Of a stretch of DNA of 64,000 bases, positions 55,300-64,000 are shown piece after piece; position 1 is the stretch's first letter; every line of letters begins with the position of its first letter. The stretch comes from Agelas oroides (lineage: Eukaryota; Porifera; Demospongiae; Agelasida; Agelasidae). Below the pieces are notes generated by a model, which had not been told where the DNA came from, did not search any database, and saw nothing but the letters and a program-made list of their open reading frames with translations. Where the stretch lies: positions 9,858,118 to 9,922,117 of the forward strand of contig OX422185.1 of NCBI GenBank assembly GCA_949130485.1. The letters run 5' to 3'. The translations under genes and the position numbers were made by a program.

Positions 55300-56480
55300 A
55301 TATACCGGTAGTGCGCAAATATGGAGTGCCTGATATGATTTGCATAGTAAGCTGTCAACGTACACATCAGTGCTCGCCGGAAAGGGAGAGTCTGGTACGC
55401 TGCCCAGTGCCCATATAAGACTTGTTCCAACACCCACCCCAACTGGGGCGGGTGATAAGTAGGTGTGCTCCTATGCTACGGCATGTGGTCTCGATTCCTT
55501 ACTGCATGGTTTATAGACTGAATTGTGGCAAGTTGTTCTACTAATACAGAACTCAGTGTCTTTCCACAGCCTGAAAAGCAGGTCAACCAGTGTATGACTG
55601 CATGTGTTATGTCTCACTTCCATGCCAAACATGGCTAGATTTTTTACACCTGATGTGTTGATTATGTCATAGATACCTATCTAATTATATTACATTGTTG
55701 TAACTCTTCTTCTGAATGAAACGTCCAGTCTGAGTAATATGGTCTGAACATTCACGGCAAGCTCGTAGCTAGAACTGAGGATCCTGTATTCTGCTAATGT
55801 TACATAGCTAAAGTGAAAGGGTTAAATAGGACCCACCTACAATTCAGAATAATCCCATTGTAAATTATGTTATGTACAGAAACATGGATACAAGATTATA
55901 CAATGGCTATGCATTTTATAAAAACAGAGGGCAATAATGCAGTATAATTGTGTGATAAGTGTGTCCAGAAAGTTTCTGAACATAGTTTGTAAAACTCGCT
56001 AGCTCATTCATATCATCTTTCACAGTATTCTCCCACTGATGCACAGTTCACGCACAATTTCCTGTTGTCCCTGCCTCTTTATAATGATATGGGCCGTAAC
56101 TGTGGTTGTTATCCTCTGATTAGTGTTCTGGTACATTTCTTATGATGTGCACCTCATGTGATCTCCACCTCTATACTGGCTTTCATTGCTTCTTTGATAT
56201 GGCGGAAACTGTCCTCACAGTCCATCTTCTGGTTTTGACTTTCTCTTTGAGGACCTGGATACAAGTTGAAGACAGTGTCAGGTGGGGAGTTTGGCTGGGG
56301 CAGCACATCTATCAAATGAGATTGGAGGTGCTCAAAGGTGCACTGGGAAACCTCAAGAGGAAAAAGGATGAACGTCCATTGATACAGCTATACAATGCTA
56401 TTTACCAGTATACAATATCCTATCATGATTTCCCCAAACCTTAGATGTACTCGGCAGAATCACATTGGTCCAGTTTCAAA
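55300..56480. other. Unassigned intergenic region
   Basis: Contains a plus-strand frame at 56142-56444 (WIQVEDSVRWGVWLGQHIY in its middle) with no family and no convincing splice partners. Nothing else is recognised. Confidence 0.3.
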
Positions 56481-56499
56481 CAGTGACAAGTGGCTCACA

Positions 56500-56582
56500 G
56501 TCTATAAATCCAGGTCGCACATGGCCCGTCTATAACTCCAGGTCGCACATGGCCCGTCTATAACTCCAGGTCGCACATGGCC
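56500..56582. repeat. 28-bp tandem repeat, three copies
   Basis: Units of GTCTATAACTCCAGGTCGCA plus CATGGCCC. The first unit has one base change. Confidence 0.92.
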
Positions 56583-57533
56583 ATGGAAGGCAGCAACACC
56601 TACTTTAGCAAGCAGCTGTGGACTGATATTCATTAATTGCATAATCTGATTTTGCACTTTTGGTGTAGATTGTCAACTAATGTTATCAACTTGTAGACTA
56701 CAGAATAGCCAAAATAACATTGATGTAGTTGAAAAGGCCATGACCTACCCACTTAGTTTTTACAGGGAGAGTACAAAATTATTATTCTTGTGTAGTTTGT
56801 GCTTGACATATGTCCTGCACAGTGGGTATACCTCTACATACTTTATCTAAGTAAAATGGTCATGCCACAAGACACTGTAATGACAAAGTGAAGTGCAAGC
56901 AAGTTGATTAGCCTTTTCTTCCCTTCATTGGTCAGTTGGTTAGCCCTTTCTTCAATTCAGTGGTCAGATAGCTCACACTTCTTTCAGTTGTCAGCTGTCT
57001 CGTGTGCGGAAAAGTACCACAGACAGAGGATGCTTGAAGATTTGAGTGGGGTAGGTATGTCAAAACACAAAGGAGTCATTACTATTGAATTGACATGAAC
57101 CTATGCACCCCATTTAGTTTACAAGACCAGCTGTATGGCTTACATGTCCATATTATAGCTTCAGCAAATAGTAATCTGAGTCCCTAACTGGCCACAATAT
57201 AGCATTTGGTGGGTTGCACATATAAATTGTGTTACTTAATCACATATTACTAGGGAAGTCAGTGAATGCGGAATCCCAGTAAGTCTATTGAATAACTTCC
57301 TCCACTGACCAACTTGGCTATATTCCTTGCTACTCTGCCAAACCATCTGAAGATGTTCATAGCAACAGAAACCTCCTCAAGTAATACGAGTGCAAACACA
57401 AAAGTGCATGTACTCTCACATACAAGGGCTACTTAGGGTAGACAATGGCAATATTTGGGGGCCTTGCAATATCAAGTAGCTACTCTCAATTGATGGCAGT
57501 CAGGTGAACATGAGCTTGACATAGCTATGGCAG

Positions 57534-57884
57534 GTGGGGCTTGGGATCACCTTTTATCTACTCTCCAATAGACTTTGCTTTAATTATGAAATAGCTAGTG
57601 GTGTAGTGGAACCCCTCTTAGAGAAAATAGTAAGTCAAGAAAACTTTGCTAATTACCGTAGATCACTGCACATAATATTATTAGAAACTTTTAAGAGACT
57701 GATTATAAGTGACAAAAATTGCAACCAAACACACCATGCTGGGTGGATTTGCAATCATTTTTGTCTTCCACAAGGCTTTCAGAGATCTTATCAAGTAGTT
57801 ATTGTGTACAGGTATGGCGACAAGCTGCAAGTGTGCTGTATGGTCACAGCAATGAAAATTTGCTTCCCCCAGCCCTGTTATTGA
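57534..57884 (+). CDS. Possible exon of unknown gene
   Basis: The open stretch has a CTCTCCAATAG acceptor near 57570 and a peptide VVEPLLEKIVSQENFANYRR. The N(F/Y)..YR pattern after a helix recalls part of RasGEF catalytic domains, but no further RasGEF motif is found. The 3' part looks non-coding. Treated as unassigned. Confidence 0.2.
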   Translation: MGLGITFYLLSNRLCFNYEIASGVVEPLLEKIVSQENFANYRRSLHIILLETFKRLIISDKNCNQTHHAGWICNHFCLPQGFQRSYQVVIVYRYGDKLQVCCMVTAMKICFPQPCY

Positions 57885-57899
57885 TGTACTGACTCAGGT

Positions 57900-58580
57900 A
57901 GGTTAGTAAGAAATTAGCTGGTAAATACCTGTCTGTGCTTGAGCACGTCCCCTCCTGATGCCTACCTGCAATTCATAATATGACAAAAAAAAACACAACA
58001 CGGAAGGTCTGGAAACAGGACTAGGCCCTCCGTTAAAAATAAGCCTAGTCCCTGTTTTGAAAGAGCAAAGGATGCTTTTTTGAAAGTACGACCACCCATG
58101 TAAACAAGAAGCACTGAAGAAGCACTATGAAGAGGTGTGACTAAAAAATAAAGGCAGGCACTATTTACTGTAAATAAGCAGGCACAGCCGAGAAAGGCAT
58201 TGCAGAATCACTGCATGTGTACATCTATAGGGCTAGACTAACTGCATGTGAGGTGGGCATATATATTTTTGAGAGAAATATCACAACTCCCAAAATACAC
58301 CCACCCCCTCTTTGAGGAGGCACTATATACAGCTGCAGCTCAATATTCATGATTTTAAATTGTCAGCCAAACTCTGGTGAATACAATTGCATGGGTGTTT
58401 ATATAGTGCTACATATATAAGGTCATCACAACACTGGATGAAATGAGGGTTCTCTGTTACCAACCAGATCAAGAATAAAAAAATACCAAAAAACCTAGCA
58501 TTCCATGTTTGGTTCAAGTATTACAAACAGATGAGCCATCAGCAAGTCCTTTTTTATCATACTGCTATAGATTGAGGTGC
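57900..58580. other. Unassigned intergenic region
   Basis: No frame or repeat with clear identity. AT-rich. Confidence 0.35.
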
Positions 58581-58590
58581 TGGAAGTCAG

Positions 58591-58729
58591 TAGCCTCGTT
58601 CCCAAGCTCTCCCCGCTGCCACTGTTCTTTGATGCAAGAATTATTTACAAGAAAGCTAGGGTACTGACTTCCTAGCATCATTCCCAGGCTCTCCCCCTTC
58701 TTAGCGGGGAGAGCCTGGGAACGAGGCTA
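58591..58729. mobile_element. 139-bp TAGCC-ended element with nested inverted repeat
   Basis: Starts TAGCCTCGTTCCCAAGCTCT and ends GCCTGGGAACGAGGCTA, with GGAAGTCAG on both sides (58582-58590 and 58730-58738). Inside it, 58618-58673 is the reverse complement of the sequence just outside the right end (58728-58786). A second, smaller inverted element (about 58671-58729) sits at the centre. This looks like an insertion combined with an inverted duplication of its flank. Confidence 0.7.
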
Positions 58730-58979
58730 GGAAGTCAGTACCCTAGCTTTCTTGTGAATAATTCCTGCATCAAAGAACAGTGGCAGCGATACTTCTTGGC
58801 AATCACTGTACTACCCTTAAGCATTTTCAGTTACTTTTCAACATTCACTTCATGCTATCTACTACCCAGGGTTACCGGAAGCAAGTTAGGAGAAATTTCA
58901 GCCAGGCCTTTCGAATGTGTTGTTGCATTTATGCTCACCAAATGATACACCTTCTTGCATGCTACTATTAATAGTACAG

Positions 58980-60380
58980 TGTCAATATTTATTCCATAGA
59001 GAGGTTTGCTGTGCAAGTATGAAAACACAAGAGTTAAAGTAATGTAAAGCCCAAATCATGTTGCCAACCATACCTATTGTTTTACTATTGATTTCCAAAT
59101 TCAAAATAATGACTACTGGACTACTGGACTGATCTAATCTATAATCTCACTATATAACAGGCTTGAAAAGAGTACCTTGGACTGTTCAATACAAGAATCG
59201 ACCGAGATTAGGCCATTTGTTCATTGAGAAAGAAGATCCCAATATTACATAGCTACTCCAAGAGTATGAGGATGGGTATTCCCAAACCATTCTGTGACTG
59301 TAAGTACTGCTTTCCTTACTTGATCTATTGCTCTTCCTACTTAGTTAATTGGTTTAGTGCTCATGTGCTTGTATTGTTATGGTTTTCTCTAAAGCATTGA
59401 CGTAAACTATTCAGGCTATTATATCACCTGTCATCATTGTATTGAAATCACATCAAGAATTTACTACAGTCAAAATCATCCAGTAGTCCAGTAATCTGTC
59501 TACAAACTCACTGGGGCCATCATAGTACTTCTCCCACTGCACCAGATCTACGATCAGATGCTCTCCTTGTGCGTAAACAGTTTAAGTATGTTGGCCATTG
59601 GTTTCAACTGTTTTGCGTACACAGAACTCGCCCCTACTGGACTATCTGAACTCCCCCAAACCAACACATGGTCTAGCTGGGCATCATTTGTAAGCATGTA
59701 ACTTTGATGTTAGAGCATTCCCCCAATTCCGTCAGACAGCTGAGCAGCATTGCTGGCGTGGTTGGATGAATACTGGCTTGTCACCATGACCCTGACTGCA
59801 ACCAAACCACTTTCTGCAAATTACACAATCGACATCTGGTTATCTTTTGAATTGGTTTGCATTACTGTGAACCTAGCAATATAGGTCATGCATAATTAGA
59901 TTATGCTAAAGATGAATCAACAGGTGATTCTCTTCATTTCTTATCAGCTATAAAATCAGCCCTACCATGTAAAAAAATCTTGATGGTCGATTTTGGATTG
60001 ATTGTTGAGTTGAAATCAATAGCTAGATACATGAACAATTGATTGTTGACAGCCAATTTGGGCTATTTTCTGTAAAACCACTACTGACATGTGTCTCTAA
60101 TTCGCTGAAAAGTGCATGCATGATTCTAGCCCAACATTTCCGGAATCAAGTTATGCATCGTGATAAGCTTAACACTTTTATCTGGGATCATTGTATCCTG
60201 GAGGTGGTCATGTATCGTTGACCCGTGGGAGAAGCCAACAGTTATTAATTCTGTGAATTACAACAGGAGCAGTAAAAAAAAGGCTCTAAGGCTACAAGGT
60301 TTCAAATGTATGGAAATGTACAGTTGGGCTTGGCACAATGTCAGTAATATATTCAAAACAGTACTGGCAAGTCAATAGAT
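58980..60380. other. Unassigned region, may hold later exons of the 60.7-kb gene
   Basis: No exon is supported by eye. No complete mobile element is recognised. Confidence 0.3.
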
Positions 60381-60388
60381 TTACTTAG

Positions 60389-60721
60389 TTACCATACGCC
60401 AGCTACCCACCTTTTCCCGCCAAGGGGCGTGACGAAACTGCCTGTTATCGCCGAAAACCTTAACTCAAGCAAAATCGCACCGCAAAATCTAAGTGATTGT
60501 AGATAGACGTCATAGGCTACTTTTTTGATCTTATATAAGTTGAAGTAAAAAGGTACCACAATAGCCGTAACTGTGCTCAGCGCAATACGCACAAAAATAA
60601 GGTGTTTCTTCGCCTTCATTCCTTCCAGGCCCACCCCTTTCTTCTTGGCTAGGCCCACCCCTTTCTTCTTGGCTAGACCCACCCCTTTCTTCTTGCTAGG
60701 TGGATTATAAAGTCGAGCCAT
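60389..60721 (-). CDS. COX6C-like single-span protein with tandem N-terminal repeat (5' exon)
   Basis: The true ATG is at 60721. A basic N-terminus contains three tandem KKKGVGLA-type units (24-bp DNA repeat at about 60625-60700). Then comes KAKKHLIFVRIALSTVTAIV, one membrane span, and FNLYKIKKVAYDVYLQ. A basic segment, one helix, then YK...KKAY.D.Y is the layout of cytochrome c oxidase subunit 6C (inner mitochondrial membrane, part of complex IV). The usual C-terminal part does not follow in this frame, so an intron probably begins after about codon 70 and the rest of the frame is read-through. The tandem repeat is unusual for this family. Confidence 0.5.
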   Translation of the reverse strand: MARLYNPPSKKKGVGLAKKKGVGLAKKKGVGLEGMKAKKHLIFVRIALSTVTAIVVPFYFNLYKIKKVAYDVYLQSLRFCGAILLELRFSAITGSFVTPLGGKRWVAGVW

Positions 60722-60964
60722 TTAGCTAAGTGGCAGTGAAATTTGTTTTGATAAAACATAAGCTTTTAGCTACAAAGCACCAAACTTTAACTGCGTTCTG
60801 GTTAAGGTATATATGCAGCACTAAACTCTAGTTTCTGGGGTGCGGTTAAAACTTGCTATAAGAAGATAATATATAACAGTGTTTATATTATGACACCAAA
60901 CAAATAACGTTAGAGACAACTATGTAAAAGTCTTATAGTTTCTGTCCTGCTAGTACACTGTAAT

Positions 60965-61006
60965 CTATTCGCGAGCCATGCCTTGGCCTCCTGGCGCTTG
61001 CAATTC
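60965..61006 (-). CDS. PLAC8-family gene 4, last exon
   Basis: Acceptor CCCCATGCAG, then ELQAPGGQGMARE and TAG. With exons 1 and 2 it gives a complete 108-residue protein. The stop is about 245 bp from the ATG of the COX6C-like gene, on the same strand. Confidence 0.88.
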   Translation of the reverse strand, partial: ELQAPGGQGMARE

Positions 61007-61109
61007 CTGCATGGGGTGAGAAGAGCAAAACAAGGGAAGGGCGTTTATAAACTAGGGTCACTGCGAGCGAGATAGCGTTCACGTAAAGTTACAGCTCGTG
61101 CACACGTAC

Positions 61110-61339
61110 CCTGGCTTCCTGTGTCAACGCACAGACTGGGCAGAACCATTGCCACAGCAGATCTTCAAGAAAACTTCCTTGGATGCCCTTTTGCTCTCGG
61201 ATCTTTCCACGAATTGAGGCACGGCAGAAAATGTCCAGCAACGGCACGAACTGCGACAGGGCGTACATCACGCAGCTCTCGCCCAGCTGCTCTGCATTCT
61301 TACCGAACACATAGCATGGACAAAACCAGGCGATGATAC
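61110..61339 (-). CDS. PLAC8-family gene 4, exon 2 (fused form)
   Basis: 230 bp, same size and phases as in PLAC8 gene 3. Encodes IIAWFCPCYVFGKNAEQLGE, SCVMYALSQFVPLLDIFCRA, RGKIREQKGIQGSFLEDLL and CPVCALTQEAR. Acceptor TTCCGCAG, donor AGG/GTACGT. Closest to gene 3, so these two probably arose by a recent tandem duplication. Confidence 0.92.
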
Positions 61340-61421
61340 CTGCGGAAAAAATCAAGTACACGGTAAGTTTAATTTATGATCGCTGCTGTGGCCTCTGTGG
61401 GCGTGTGCTGTAAAACCTTAC

Positions 61422-61476
61422 AAGTTGAGAAATCCTCGAAGCAGGAGAACAGCCCGTTGCTCCACTCGCGGGACAT
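61422..61476 (-). CDS. PLAC8-family gene 4, exon 1
   Basis: The ATG is at 61476. 55 bp encode MSREWSNGLFSCFEDFST plus the first base of a Cys codon; donor T/GTAAGG. Confidence 0.88.
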
Positions 61477-62126
61477 TTTCGCTACTTGGTTTGGAAATTG
61501 GTGGACACAAATCACACAACTCTCCAACAGCAAGCCTCCACAGACTATTTCTGCATCAACTAAAGCAGCTAACCCAGCAAAGGTATGTTACCCCAGACCC
61601 ACCCCCCAGACTCTTACCATTTTGATTGGTCAATTCCTGTTGCTGGCACGAGATGCAGCAAAATACAAGCCGCTCTGTGTATGTTGCTCATGAATGTGAA
61701 TCATCTTTCATGACAGTGAATACTGGCATCACATTAGGTAGTGCATTGTTGTGTGTTGCTTAGCAACAGATTATGAATAGAATGGTAGAATTGGGCATGT
61801 CAGTAAACTGAAAAAAAAATTGCCAGTATGCACTTGCTACAAAATTAATGTCACCTGCTACCTAATGATATCTATGTATCAGTTCTGTTCTCTGAAAGGA
61901 GACCATCCCAAGTGGAGTCAGCGTGGTAGAGCCATGGTAGAGTAAGGTATAGAGTGAGGTATCCCACGGTAGAACAATAGTAGAACAGGTGGAGTATAGC
62001 ATGGAGATGCACCTACAAAATTAGAAGACCCAGTTAAATTTCAGCTGCAATGTGTACCAAAGGTACAGTTATGACCTTACTTTTAGGCTTTCCACAGGCT
62101 ATGGATCTACATCTACTGTGATTAAT

Positions 62127-62643
62127 TAAAACCCTTTAACTACTAATGACGACTATAGTTGTCATCGAAATTTGGACGGATGTTATCAGTTGGCACAACC
62201 GTTTTTGAAGATAGGTTCTGCGGTAGCAGAAAGGGTGGGACGAGGGGAGGTGGGTGGGTGTCACCCGGACGGTGACAGTACATGGTGGCTGTTGCAGCTG
62301 GCTGTAGAAAAGCCCTGGTCAATGCTGGGTGGGCCACTGTTCTGCTTTCTTGCACAAACGGGCCTAGAAAACACTCCCTTCACCTTGTAGGGTCTCCATT
62401 TCTGACATTTAGGCAGCTTTCAGTCCGGAGGAGTGCTCTCTCTGTTTGGAGGGCCCTGACTATTGAATGCTTGCTAATGAGTGGGTGTGGTCAAGGTCAT
62501 GAACTTGTAAAGGACATGTGGAAGGAGCTGTGGCTCAAGTTTCCAGGGCTAACTCACAGCAGAAGTGGAAATACAGGTGAAAAAATGCGTGACTAGTCTA
62601 AACAAGACCTCTAGAAAATACAATTCAGTAGTTAAAGGGTTAA
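62127..62643. mobile_element. TTAA-type MITE, copy 2
   Basis: Ends ACCCTTTAACTACTA and CAGTAGTTAAAGGGTTAA. It shares internal blocks with 1872-2313 (for example AATGAGTGGGTGTGGTCAAG against the same stretch in copy 1). Two copies about 60 kb apart support a real repeat family. Frames inside are not genes. Confidence 0.6.
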
Positions 62644-64000
62644 TTAATGAAACACCCACTGGACATGCACATCACTCTTATCTAAGTCAGCAATGAGTTG
62701 ATCTTCAGTGGAAACTCATACAACAAAACAACTAAACAAAGCAACTAAAAGTATGAGTATGAAGTGAATTAATGATGACATATTCAGTTCCCGTATGAAA
62801 GTCCCTTTGGCACTAGAGACACTCCCAATTTATGTGCTAAGGAAGAGCAGTAATAACATACTTGCACACATGATAGCACTCTCCCACACTTCATGAATTT
62901 TATTTTGAAGTAGGGCTGAAACTCAGCTGCAGGATACTTGGATGACAATTTACACTGATATGTTGTACACACTAGGAAAGTCTATCTTCTCTATCAGGAC
63001 CAAACTGTGAAATGATCTTCCTGTTTCATGTAGAGAGAAGACATTGCTGTGCATGTGTTATCAGTCCCATAGGCAGCAGAAGAGACTTGAGATTGTCGGG
63101 GCACATGACTACAACCACATAGCATCTAGGGAGGTCTGGGGGCATACCCTCCACCCCCCCCCTCCCTGAAAATAATTTCGGAATAACATGCTCTGAGATC
63201 ACTTCTGAGGCCTTTATAGACTAAAACTTGCTACTACTCTCTTGGCAACACTAGTTCATACTGTGCTTGATAGCTTGGGGCATCAATTGGGTCCGCCAGG
63301 TATCTGTCTCATTCCCAGGGCTCCCATTTCTTTCATCGTTGCTTATCTCGCCAATGTTGCCACTGTCGGAGTGTCCGAATATAGACTAAACATGAAGACA
63401 CTTGCTCTTTGTGAGTTTGCATGCTAGGAGGTGTGGACTTAAAGAAGCTGACTAGGCTACGTTGCCTCTTCATTGATTGGTTGATCAAATCATGCGCCTG
63501 CCAATGTAAGATTTTGTGGGGGCACTGACCCCCTGCATAAAATTCTATATGCCCCCAGTGGCTCCCTGGTTCTGCCTCTTATGAGTCCTCACCTATTAGG
63601 TGTATATAAATGCATGGTCTAATCATCCACTATAATCTACTTTTTCAAACGAACATCTAGATATTTTTGCGAAAAAAAACAATATACTCCTGGAGGCTCA
63701 TTAGTTGGACAGGGATGCTGCTGAATACTTACTTGTCCACTTTGTAGTTATGTCCACCAGATTACACAGATTAGAGTATGTTACCATGGAGGTGGCCATA
63801 TTCTAAGTGAGTTGTGGTCTTATAGGCAAAACTGTGGCTGTGATCTACATAGATACTTGGGACCAAACCACATAGGTTGTGTGCAGAGGAAGTTAGAATA
63901 TAGTAATTAGTAGTGTGTGTGTGAGGAAATAACTAGGTTGTCATAGCAGCCCATAGTGAAGATGAAATTGATTTGCAAAACAATCCTTGTTTATTGGAGC
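62644..64000. other. Right end of window, no gene recognised
   Basis: Contains a fragment of the hAT-type subterminal repeat at about 63125-63200 (GGGAGGTCTGGGGGCATACC). No exon is supported. Confidence 0.35.

Noticed and set aside
56142..56444. Plus-strand 100-codon frame as a gene
   Set aside because: No recognised domain, no clear splice sites, and composition is not distinctive.
1..64000. CRISPR arrays, bacterial operons or phage genes
   Set aside because: The splice-site structure and repeat content are eukaryotic; the tandem repeats have no spacer organisation.

Overview
This window is intron-rich animal nuclear DNA, not bacterial. Splice signals (GT donors, pyrimidine-rich AG acceptors) join short exons. 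Long reading frames are rare, and most of the sequence is introns, small inverted-repeat DNA transposons (MITEs), a LINE remnant, a tRNA-derived SINE head, a hAT transposase relic and satellites. The gene set suggests an early-branching marine metazoan, possibly a sponge. That placement is an inference and no species is claimed. Many raw open frames here are translations of repeats or begin at non-ATG codons and are left out.

Layout. (1) 1-10.4 kb, minus strand: the 5' part of a multi-exon receptor gene. A signal-peptide exon and a second ectodomain exon share an undescribed ~145-residue module bounded by phase-1 introns. A short Cys-rich exon and three phase-compatible exons follow. The last three read as subdomain A of a GAIN domain, so I call an adhesion-GPCR-like gene that runs off the left edge. 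(2) 15.5-25.8 kb: a 2.27-kb, almost identical inverted repeat flanks a 5.8-kb spacer. The spacer holds the first exon of a second gene with the same module (minus strand), with an Asn/Glu/Asp-rich tandem repeat inside it, and a plus-strand CCCH-zinc-finger-like frame that has lost its His ligand. Each arm carries the same candidate exons. (3) 28-29 kb: a 1.1-kb foldback. (4) 30.1-61.5 kb, minus strand: four PLAC8-family genes (cysteine-rich, CPC..GKNAE motif). Two are fully resolved. One has two of its exons separated by an intron filled with two long GGA/CCT tracts. An intron present in two paralogues is precisely absent in the other two. (5) Between them: a Tigger/pogo-type HTH remnant, a ~62-bp minisatellite (about 19 copies), a broken hAT transposase, and several MITE families with readable target-site duplications. 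(6) 60.4-60.7 kb: a small single-membrane-span frame resembling cytochrome c oxidase subunit 6C.

The regions most worth checking are the inverted repeat around the module-gene first exon (possibly invertible), the new phase-1 ectodomain module, the exact intron presence/absence in the PLAC8 cluster, and a TAGCCTCG-ended transposon family that makes 9-10 bp target duplications, one copy of which carries an open frame.
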